Shown piece after piece: positions 25,385 to 35,259 of a stretch of DNA of 39,082 nucleotides (its first letter is position 1; every line of letters begins with the position of its first letter). The position numbers were made by a program, and so were the translations under genes. The notes beneath the pieces were generated by a model that did no database searches, was not told the DNA's origin, and saw only the letters and a list, made by a program, of their open reading frames with translations. The stretch is taken from contig NMRA01000026.1 of NCBI GenBank assembly GCA_002633005.1, positions 726,734 through 765,815 of the forward strand, read 5' to 3'. Origin of the DNA: Phoronis australis (taxonomy: Eukaryota; Phoronida; Phoronidae).

Positions 25385-25745
25385 GTTGTGTAGGCTCCTT
25401 GAAGAATGGCCAAACTTGACTAACTTCGGACATCATCTCTGAGAAATGGCTGGTCAAATTCAAATAAAACCTTGCAGTTCTCCAAAACGCCGTTAGGGGT
25501 TGTTATTAAAGTGATCTTATTTTGCCAGAGGGTTTATCAGAAATAGGACATTTATGACTTTTATGAAAACGAAGTATTAATTTAGAAAATTTTTATCGCG
25601 TTTTGGAGATATCATCCTGGTCATGTTATTGATGCCTCTCTTGCCATCAATGTACATTTTCTTTTTTTCTAAATTTTACTAAAATGGCATGTTCACATGA
25701 CTCGGTCAATGAAAGATTGGTAAAAAGCCAAAAACCAAATTCTTC
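25385..25745. repeat. Divergent dispersed repeat, copy 2 (partner at 2070-2340)
   Basis: It resembles the 2070-2340 copy in the same orientation, with about 100 extra bases in the middle. The shared words are listed with the first copy. Confidence 0.45.
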
Positions 25746-25755
25746 AGTATTTCTA

Positions 25756-25877
25756 CTTTTAAAAAATGCGTACTCTTAGTAGTTGAAATTTATGGTTTGT
25801 GAACATGTGAATTTTGCTTTAAGAAAATACGTACTGTTACTGAGTTGAACTTTATGGTTTGTTAATACTTGAGGATT
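25756..25877. repeat. Two-unit tandem repeat, about 61 bp each
   Basis: Units 25756-25816 and 25817-25877 share CTTT-AA-AAAAT-CGTACT, then GTTGAA-TTTATGGTTTGT, then an A-rich end. They look like one old tandem duplication. Confidence 0.55.
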
Positions 25878-28261
25878 GCCGATAAGGTCCTACATAATCG
25901 TATAGGCTCAATCACAGACACATCGAGATCATTTTAATCTGGTTATATACTAGGCTAATTTAGGGAAGCGTGAACGACAAAAAGGGCGGACAATAAAGAA
26001 TATGACTTCTCGTATTTTGATATTGTGTTAATCTAAACTCAGATTTCATGTGTTATCCTCTGGTTAACTTTGCTTTTTGTATTGTGTAAGTGGAAGCGTG
26101 ATAATGTGACGCCGGTGTTGTTACCGGCCCAGGTGTTTCGGTGGAAGCAATACCCGTGAAAAGAACACGAATCTCTCACATTACCTTATTTTATAGATAA
26201 AGCTTTCTGCTTCGTTTCTGTATGAAAATCACAACACGAATCTCAGCGCAAAATAATTCAGTCCAAAATGAGTTCTTGCTGTTGTCGATGTTGGCACCGC
26301 GCCATGTGATGAGTCCCCATAGAGGGAGTATTAAGAAATTCAATTACGCTTATTGTTATTTCCGGTGCTATTTCTTAAACCCCACTAACAGGCAAACAAT
26401 TAAGACATTAACACACCTGTAATATGATCAACTGCCGGTGTTCGAGTGCACGAAGAGGATGCAGGCTGCAAAATTGACCTCTCACTCCTGGCCCATCCAA
26501 CTGAAATTCCTCGTGCCACGAAGGTTAATTCCGGCACTAGACTTGCATAAGCAAAAACAAGCCTCGTTGTGAAGAGGGCACGGTAATTATTGTAAAACCC
26601 AGAGCAGCCAACTCGACAACTTGAGCAAAAAGAAAAACATGTATCTCTATCAAATTGGTCGTTGCGGTCGACTTTTACGATTTGATGACTGTAGCCTTTA
26701 TCTCTTTACAGTTCGTTGGTTTTAAAACGTCATTCAGAGTCGTTCAGCTGGAGCAGACACATGTTGAATCATTAAAAAAATGTGGTCCGTTTTATAATGT
26801 AATCTGTCAATAGCGTCTACCTCTAAAATGAATTGGTAACGAATGATGTACAAAAATATTAGTTGCGAGACTCAGGGTCATGCACTCTTGGCAAAGTAAG
26901 GGCCCCGTTCGTTTCTCATTCATTTGTGTTCCATGAATGTAGTACCGACGCTCGTCGTTTCCGTTTTACTAGTTTTACTATTTTATAGATGTATTCCACG
27001 ATTTCTAAACTACTTTCCAATCTCGTCTTTCGTTTGTGAAAATAAAGAAGTCGGCAGCTCAGACGACTTTCGTTAAATTAACGAGACCTTGGGTGTCGTT
27101 ATTTTAGCATTGGAGTAACTCAGACTCTATGAGCATTTGAGTATGGTGCCAATTTGGTCATGTTTGTACCATGCAAAAGTGGCAATCTACCGTTGTAGGT
27201 GCGGCCAGTTTGCACTGCCTATGAATTCATTTCTTTGGGAATACCAGGCTTTGGCGGCAGTTTTGAAGTACGCGATATAAGTATAGTCAGTGAATCTGGC
27301 TTGCTTGTACTTGTGAACATTTTGCGAATGAGGACAATTCTCTAACCTTGACTGTGGATACACTTTTCTTGGCAGTGGCGGCCACCGTTGCGTTGCCGCT
27401 CATGCGTCCAAGGAATCTGCTGTAGTTTCAGGTAGCCTTCAAGCAAATCAGAATTGCAAAAAAATTTCATTGGATGGCATATGTGGACCATGTTTGATAA
27501 TGCTGTCGTAAATTTGCTTTCAGAATCTAGTATTGACAGTGAAGTGGACAATGGACTGAAAACTGAATTTTGCCTTCTTTGTCATTTTTTCGGAGCCTTG
27601 CTTCCTTTTTCAGCGGCAGTTAAAGGCCCAAAAATATGAAGCAGAATAAAGTTTCTATGATCACGTGTAGCGCTTTTGGCGGGAAACGACTCGCAGCTTT
27701 CCGTTTTGTCTGTAGTTTTCGATAAGTTGAAAGAAAACCCATTGAGAACTGTACAGCGCCTCCCGAGTTACGCTTTGATTTGTATAGGTATTGCAACATT
27801 TCAAATAGTCTCTACTTTCTCTAATTTTTTGTAATGTTTGTGAGAACAGTACTTACTCATTTGTTGCTCAACGATTTTAATTGCATGCAGTTCCTTTTTT
27901 GGTTAATATTTATGGGATAGGAACGTAGCGTGCATAGTTGTACAGTCAAAACGTGGAAGTCGAGCGACATGTGAACATTCTTTTGCGCGTGGTGATCAAA
28001 ACTTTTAAACCATTGTTGATCGTCTGGATTATGAACTAGTTACGCCAGTTACTATTGTAAAAGCATGCTTTCTATGTTCGACTGATTTAAAAAACCCGAT
28101 TGACCGGCATGGATTGGCCAATCAAGAATGAGATGTCAGAGTTCTACGCCTGACTCAAATGCTAACAGATTTGAGTTCGAGACTACACCTGGGGTGTCAC
28201 CCTAGAACTAAACGCACTGGTGGTCTGTTGGGAACAGTCCGCTGCATATGGACTTCAGTGG

Positions 28262-28688
28262 CCGGTTGCATGAAACAGTCCCAAATAGGGACTCAAATAA
28301 GGTCCCTAAGTCTTTTGCGTATTTTTGTCTTTAAGTACTCACAAATGCAATATTTTTCTATCATTTAATCTTTAATATGAGCTCCTATTTGATTAATGAC
28401 ATTTTCTAATAATATAACTAAGAACTGAGCCCAGAGTTCATCGAAAATAAATAGGGACTTAGTCCTTAAATTGGGGGTGTTGCATGAAAAGATTCCCACT
28501 TATTTTCGACAATATTGACAATTTAAGGTAGAGTTCACTCTCGATTTGTATCAAAGTCAAAAGTTTACTTAGTAATGAAGCTAAAACAAGCCAAGAAAGA
28601 TCAATCGATGTTTTCACAAGTCCAAAAATACGCAATAGATTTAGGAAACTTAGTTGAGTTCCTATTTGGGACTGTTTCATGCAATCGG
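28262..28688. mobile_element. Foldback element with about 66-bp terminal inverted repeats
   Basis: The left arm from 28262 (CCGGTTGCATGAAACAGTCC) and the complement of the right arm ending at 28688 (CCGATTGCATGAAACAGTCC) stay alike for about 66 bases, to GCGTATTTTTG, with roughly eight mismatches. A further partial copy of the end (GTTGCATGAAAAGATTCC) lies internally near 28480, so the element may be compound. No target duplication was clear. Confidence 0.65.
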
Positions 28689-28899
28689 GCACAGTACCCT
28701 TCTATAGTCTTTAAAAAAGACATCACTGAAAGCTTTCAATCAACCACCTGAGATACCGATTAAACCAATTCAAAATCAAAGGTTACGACGTGACACACGC
28801 CAGACACTTAAAAAGCGCGGCATTCGACCCGTACTTTCTGACAAAAAGTTTTTGATTTAGGTCTGTCCGTTGTTTATTCAGACAAACTTAAAACGTTTC

Positions 28900-29070
28900 A
28901 GGTCATGGTGTGACCTGACATTTTATGAGCTTAGTCTTAAGCAATAAAAAACTGTCAGTTCTTCCGACACCTGGAATCACCTGTAACTTAACTAGGGAAC
29001 ACTTTGAGACCCATAATGGTAAGTGGTCTATATCAAGACTTTGTTTTGACAGAAATGCTGCTTTAAAGTA
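28900..29070. repeat. Divergent dispersed repeat, copy 2 (partner at 18630-18795)
   Basis: Same order of shared words as the first copy, including ATTTTATGAGCTTA and AACTGTCAG. Confidence 0.45.
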
Positions 29071-29268
29071 CCCAAACACCCTTTAACAACATGCGAATCC
29101 TATCTGTCAAATATTTGTTTTTGCTAGTGTTGGGCCAAGTTTGATTGTACATGACAAACTATGTCCACTCAGTTCCATTTTCCACAAAATATGAAGAGTA
29201 TCAGGATTTCAAATACCCTGCACAGAGTTCAGTAACTTATTCCACGCAGTTTCCCGTCTTTAACGACT

Positions 29269-29478
29269 CATGGGCGCACCCAGGGGGTGACTCGGGGGCT
29301 CGAATGAGCCCCATAATTTGGCGAATTTGGCAAAAAGGTCAGCTTCAGTGAAACAAAAAGTCCGGATGCACGGTGCGTGGGCCTGAACCCAGTGGCCCCG
29401 TTTTTTAGTGTTCGTGGATTTATTTCAGTAAAAGGTCCGCATACCGAAAAATTTTACCCCCCCCCCCCCCNGCGCATG
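29269..29478 (+). mobile_element. MITE family 2, copy 1 (with assembly N)
   Basis: It starts CATGGGCGCACCCAGGGGG and ends GCGCATG, flanked by a CGACT duplication at 29264-29268 and 29479-29483. After the end comes the stem-forming stretch GGGGGCTCGAATGAGCCCC and then GGCAAAAAGGTC, both shared with the copies at 33728-33983 and 36359-36613. A C homopolymer next to the right end contains the window's single N (29471). Confidence 0.7.
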
Positions 29479-29650
29479 CGACTACCGGCAGCGTGTTACT
29501 TACAAACGAGCAAAAATATGAGTCAACCCAACACCACCATACTCATGCGATAGCTGTGAACAGAGACGGTGAAAAGTCTCGTGGAACTGTGAATTCAATC
29601 CCCGGTTCAACCATATCAAAGTTTATAATTCAATACACCAACCTTGCCGA

Positions 29651-29692
29651 CCAATCACTTCAGTGGCCGCCATTTTGCTAGGACAGGCTGGT
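29651..29692 (+). promoter_or_regulatory. Putative core promoter and 5' UTR donor
   Basis: A CCAAT box (29651-29655) sits 10 bases before GGCCGCCATTTTG (29665-29677), a good match to the YY1-type element found at many animal transcription starts. About 14 bases later comes the splice donor CTG|GTAAGT (29691). Together these look like a start site with a short non-coding first exon for the small gene downstream. A strong acceptor TTATTTTCAG at 29739 could join it to the exon carrying the start codon at 29873. Confidence 0.4.
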
Positions 29693-29872
29693 AAGTCCCG
29701 ACCGACCATACTCGCGAAATACTCACTTTTTATTTTCAGTCCTGATGTCTCGCGAAATCTTGCTTTTCTCGCAATAAACTAGATTTACGAAACGCTCTCC
29801 ATATGTTCCTATCGAATTTTAACTCCCGGTTTGATTGTACATGTCATAATTTGTAAGCTTATAAAACTTGTA

Positions 29873-32800
29873 ATGAGATCAAACGCATCCCAAATACTCC
29901 CCGTTTTTCGTCATCTTGCACGCTTTAATGTCGGACAAGCTAAAACAATCCCGTGCGCGAATGGCGCTGAACTGTCGGGTGTAGCGAATCTAGCAGGTTA
30001 TATACAGAAGGCGTGGTTGGTGAGCTGTCTGGCACGTTGGTCTGACGGGAGGTTTGTCTATCATTTTTGCGACTTCTGAAATCATAAGTGAAGGATGTTT
30101 AACGTTACTCCTACTCCTTTAAGAGCCTCGACGTGCGCTGCGACTAAATATTTTGAAGGTTTTATAACGTGCCTGACCCCGTGGATTGCATTCGCGTAAG
30201 CTAAATATTTGAGAGGAAACAAAAATAAAGACCATCTATCTATCTTCTAAGTAGAAAACACCTTGCATACTTTCAATCAGAGCAGACTCTAAAATGTAGC
30301 AAATGCCGTTCGTAGCCTTCACACGCAGTGCAAATCTCAAAATGCGCAGACAACACAGCAGGCACCAATTTTAATGAAACTGGAGAGAGGTAAATTCAAC
30401 CTTGGCTCAAAAAGTATCGAGTGCCACCTTAAGGTGAAACAAGGTTTTGAGTTGTCTTTTTATCAGATTGCCTGGTGTTTTACTGTACGCCGGTAAAGTG
30501 ACCGCATTAATTTTTGTGTGTCTATGGATTGCTTTTAATAACATTGAGTTTTACGGGGCCAAAGGTTATTCACAATTCCCACCTCGACAAGCTTATTTAT
30601 AATCAGTCAATTTACTAGTTTTCACATTAACGTATGTCTATGGTGTCAAAACACATGACGGTATAGAAGTCAAAATTTAAAACTTAAACTTAGCTGACTT
30701 TCTAAACAGCCGCGCCATGTTGAAATTCGTTATCCCGCCAGACGGCGATCAGGTCTTTTCTGGCCAGGCGTTCAGCGCTATCTACAGATACCATGTAATG
30801 CGGACGAGAGGTTTCGACCTAGTATGAACAGTGTTTTAACACATTTCCTGTTATAATAATGCCGGTAAGTTTCCACTGATGTATAGTGGGATGTATCAAT
30901 GCATTACGAAAAAAGCCAACCTTTAGAAATATCAATTGATGAGCAAAGATATCCTGTTTCATACATTTCCCACGACAAAGTCAAATATCAGTGCCAGCGG
31001 CTGCGGCTGACAAAGCGGAAGAATTTCGATATCAGCCGGTGGCAGAAAGCTGAAATGAATAAGTGAACTTTAACTAATCCAATAATGAGAGAGAATGGCA
31101 GTGGAATTTATTCCTCTGCTTCTATATTTATGAACCTCATTGAAGTAATTCCGGTCCGCACCAAATCTGAGTCTACCCTCTGACACAGCGCCACCTATAC
31201 TAAAAATTGGCCCTGTGGAAACATGATGAACGACACACGGAATTCTGTGTGTGGTATACATGTCAGAATGTTTAGTTGTACAAAACTTATCGCAACTTTT
31301 CCTACCATCACCACTGATGCAAGCCTGCTGCTGACATCATGTTTGTTATCAAACTGACCCTGCAGGTGGCGCAGCGATTAGTGGGAATAGTTGAATTAGT
31401 TGAATACTGTAGGTAATTTTTATAGATGTTGGGAAAATTGTTTTTGTTTTTTGAAGGACTCTTTTGACTTCCTCTCTCACGCACTTGACCTCCTACACTT
31501 TACAATATTTACGTGGCATGCTACACTTCTTTTTGATACATCGAAGTTCAGCTCTAAGTTACACATCTTTCATTGCGAGTCATCCTAAACATACATCTTC
31601 GGACCAGCGTCATGATTTTTACTAATCCACAATTACAATTGCCTTAGCACTTTTCTGGCTGATTGCCAAAATACATGTTTTGTTTAAATGATACTAAACC
31701 CTGCTTTAGCCTATTAACAGACACCGACTCTTTTTAGATGGCTTGGATCTTCTAAAATACTTCTCAGGTGTAACCCTCGTCAACCCTCAAAAGTTAAGAG
31801 TATGTTTGAAAACTCCTTGTAAAGTATTCCAAATCAGCAAGCTTGACAACGGTAATTCTTTGCACTTTTCATACAAAAATAAATGTAAAAATTGTCATTT
31901 TCTATTTTTCAAAGGCTGATTACCTTCCAGCGAATAATGGATACTTTACGAAATGTGGTCATGTGACATCTACACAGCATATAAGATTCTAATAATCGAC
32001 TAACATTTTCTTAGTCTTTATTTTTGTTGAGAAATTCCACAACATAAAATTTCACTTTTCCGCCATGTTGTGCGCAAAATAGGTGAAGAGTTACAGTAAC
32101 GTTCCAGGCGATTAAAATCGACGACTCTGTCCTCCTCAAACTACACGATCCACATCGTGAAACAAGACCCAGGTTCGTGGTGCAGCTTTTGCCTCTCAGA
32201 AGGGGTGTCAGTCTTGCAATAACACGTGACAGGGCCGGTTTTAGGAATAAACATGGAAGTGTAACTTTATATCGTTTCAAATGCCCATATCATAATGTTC
32301 TCACATAAAGCATTCCATGTGGAGGACATATTTGCTCATGCCGGTTCTGCTGGTGCCCCGAGTACCCCGTGAAAACAAAGGGTGTTTTTATTAGGTGCAT
32401 AAACGGATCGTTTCGCTTATTTAATCGAAACGATTACAGCATATTTCGATAGGCTCTGATTTGATTGCCTAGGGTGTTCTTTTTCGAAAAGTTTCGTCGT
32501 TTTCGTCGTCTAAACAATACGTTCTCAAACAATACCGCTCTGTAGAATGTTTTCAAAATACCTTTTTGTTATTGTTTTTTTGTGGTTACGCGCAAGCATT
32601 CACTTATTTTGTTAATATAGCATGCCTTTAAGTCAACATTGTATTGTATTGAGTCTCGCAAGAAGGACGCAAGTTGCTCTAATGTTTGAAAATTACTGAT
32701 CTTTGTAGGCTACCTTTTCGTAAATCTTTAAAAAAGATGAATGGTTTAGTAAAATTGATCTAATTAGTATAAAGACAGGTGGCAAACTAAACCGTAGTGC

Positions 32801-35259
32801 AGGTATCGGCCTGATTGGCTCTGTCTTTTGAGTACATACTTTAACAAGTATTGAATTATATATTGGTGGAAACGTTCATCGATAATCCTTTTATTCTCCC
32901 ACAGAGAGGAAGAGTTGGCCGGCAACTTAATGATAGGTATGTCTATATTCCAATGTTAATAAAACACCTGTGGCGAATCGGGGTAAATAAATTCTATTAC
33001 AACATTTAGGTGCGTGATGCGGGCAGCGAACTTTAAACGGTGCAGTGTAAGACCATGTCACCAGAGAGGAAGAACGTTCGTGGCCGTGTTCACGAAGAGA
33101 ACGACGAAGTTGTGTCCACTGTCATTTTAAATATTGGTGGGTGTAGATTTGAAACGTACACTCGAACTCTCCAGCACAGTGACTGCGCAAGACTGCAAAA
33201 CCTTGACGAAACGTCCCCCAGCTACCGCAGGGAGACGAACGACTTCTTCTTCGACAGAGATCCGGCTACGTTCCGGGAAGTCCTGAACTTTTTTCGAAGC
33301 GGCGAGCTACACATGCCATTTGACCAGTGCGGTATGAGGGTAAAAAACGAGCTCGAGTTCTGGGGACTGGACGAGAGACTACTTCAGGGATGCTGCGGTC
33401 CCCACTACCATGGATTCGCCACCAGTGAGAAAGTGAACAAAAAGTTGAAACGGGACTTCACGGACATGGATGTGTTTGATCACGAAAAGTGTTTCGGACG
33501 TGTGTCGTCAGTGATATGGAGTCTACTAGAAAAACCTTCGTCGTCTAAATTTGCTATGGTAAATGTATGAGGTACTTAATTTCGGGATTGTGTAACTGCA
33601 CAGAATTATTAAAGTGTCCTACCGAGTATTTCTTTAAACAGTCCCCAAAACCCCGCGGGCCACCGGTCTGAAGTCGTGTAATTTTTATGGTAAAGAAGTA
33701 CTTTCTCGGTAAAGTATGCAGTATGAGCATGCGCGCACCCAGCGTTCGATATGGGGGGCTCGAATTCCCGACGTTGTGGACCATTTGCTAAGAAAAAGGC
33801 GGGCGGACTAAACAAAAACGGGAGCACCTCACCTCTGTGAATTGGGCGAATCCCCTTATTTAGTGGGTTTTTGTCCCATTTTCTAGGACTGTTTGTCTCT
33901 CGGGGGCGGACCTTTTGGCCCACTTTGCCAATTAATGGGGGGGCTCGTTCGAGCCCCCCCCCCCTCCCCTGGGTGCGCGCATGACGAGTGGCGATGTAGT
34001 TATAAGTTCAGAGGCAAGAATAAGCCTGAGAGCCAGCGTATCGGCGCGGAGTTTTAGAACGTGCACTTTGGACGAAATATTTATGACTGGGCAGGAGCTC
34101 ATAGGCGTGGGCGTGTTATGTGTCTCATCTTGCAGAAAAATCACCTAAGAAACATTCAGTAGCAAAATAAATAAGCAATAAAATAAAATTTACATAATCT
34201 TTTTTCATTTTAGTTTGAATTACCAAAATTTTTTAGGAGCCTAGAAAAATTGTGATGCAACACCCCCCTCCCTCGTGTACCTGCGGACATCAATTTCTAA
34301 ACTGCATTTTCTGAAGGAAATTAATAAGTGGTAAAATACAAACTGATATTAACAAGCGGAAAAAATGTCCCCCACATTTTTTATGCGAATTAGTGCCGCC
34401 ATTGGCGAATTTTCGTAATATTTCACAGAGCTGAACAAGCAAGATATTTTTGAGAGTAGAGTATTTTAAAAGACAGAACCATTCTGTAAGTATATGCCTT
34501 AAGATAAAGATAACAGGTTCATGGGCAGTTAAGGTGGTTTAGGCTCCGTTAAGTTCAACCATATCATGTCGCTTTCGTCACTCTCTATGTAACCTTCATC
34601 AGCAAAAATGGTCGCTTTTCTTCTCAGTCTCCGTCTACTTTACGAATAACGGCCACCAGGAGATCAAACAGTGAGTTGATTAAGACCACATTGCTCTTGG
34701 CATTCTTTTATAATTCCCCACCAGTGGCAGACCTACGTTTGCAGTAAGAGGTGTTTAGGATTTGAGCGAATGCGAGGCGCGTAGCGCCGAGCGGAAGGAA
34801 GGTGTGCCCCTCCCGTGTAAGATTTTTGTTGGTTTTTAGTAGCTGATTTCGTTTTTCTGGCGAATTTGTTTTCAATTTTTATTTTTGATCCTATCCTGAA
34901 GGGGGGGTTTTGAATCCCCTGAACCCCCTCTTCCTGTAGATCCGCCTCTGCCCACCTACACTTGTTTTTGCCACATGGTTTGTGCTGTTCGTGCGGAAAT
35001 TAACCAGCACGGCTACATAGGGCAACACAGTGAGTAACTGATTTGGATATGACTTTTGTGCAGACGGGAACTGGAAGAGTCGAACAGGATCATTTATGAA
35101 CTTGTGAGAGAATTCCGTCTACCTTTACCATCTCGTCATCAGGCAAATCGATCGTTAACAGGATTTGCACGTGGACGAGAAAGCGTGCACTGGTTACCCC
35201 CAGAATATCCAGCGAAGTTCTCGGTACATAAAAGAACTGATGACGAGGTCGAAGATTAA
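29873..35259 (+). CDS. Provisional small four-exon gene, unrecognised, interleaved with the Kv gene
   Basis: Exons 29873-30019, 30329-30389, 34628-34670 and 35064-35259 keep one frame (phases 0, 1, 2), giving about 148 residues; stop TAA at 35257. The last two are best supported. The 43-base exon has acceptor TTTTCTTCTCAG and donor ACA|GTGAGT. The terminal exon follows TTTGTGCAG and stays open for 64 residues rich in charged and helical sequence (RELEESNRIIYELVREF). The N-terminus (MRSNASQILPVFRHLARFN) is basic and amphipathic, like a mitochondrial import signal. The first two exons are less certain: several short ATG codons precede 29873, and the second acceptor is mediocre. A variant model uses the 32-base exon 32905-32936 in place of exons 2 and 3, and it also stays open. 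I do not recognise the product. The Kv gene's first exon lies in this gene's third intron, on the same strand. Confidence 0.35.
30390..32904 (+). other. Intron of the provisional small gene or intergenic DNA
   Basis: No supported exon is seen. A donor-like CCG|GTAAGT at 30864 has no acceptable open exon before it. An ATCT run near 30231-30243 after AAATAAAG could be a retroelement tail. The minus-strand frame at 32011-32280 has no splice support. Confidence 0.4.
32905..32936 (+). other. Candidate 32-base exon, probably 5' UTR of the Kv gene
   Basis: It is bounded by acceptor TTTATTCTCCCACAG and donor ATAG|GTATGT. A second acceptor, CAACATTTAG, lies at 33009, 46 bases before the Kv start codon. 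This could therefore be a non-coding Kv leader exon joined across a 73-base intron. It could also be an alternative exon of the interleaved small gene, since two of its three frames are open. Confidence 0.35.

Larger units (their letters stand above)
17001..29260. other. Long gene-poor interval
   Basis: About 12 kb with no gene I can support on either strand. The longest frames (about 60-116 codons) overlap each other on opposite strands, lack splice sites and match no family I recognise. The interval is filled by the repeats and small transposons listed separately, with unassigned A+T-rich sequence between them. Confidence 0.5.

Noticed and set aside
32011-32280. Minus-strand frame of 89 codons
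   Set aside because: No motif, start context or splice support.
33040-33054. Upstream GTG as start of the Kv protein
   Set aside because: Animal genes use ATG; the ATG at 33055 has A at -3 and follows an in-frame stop.
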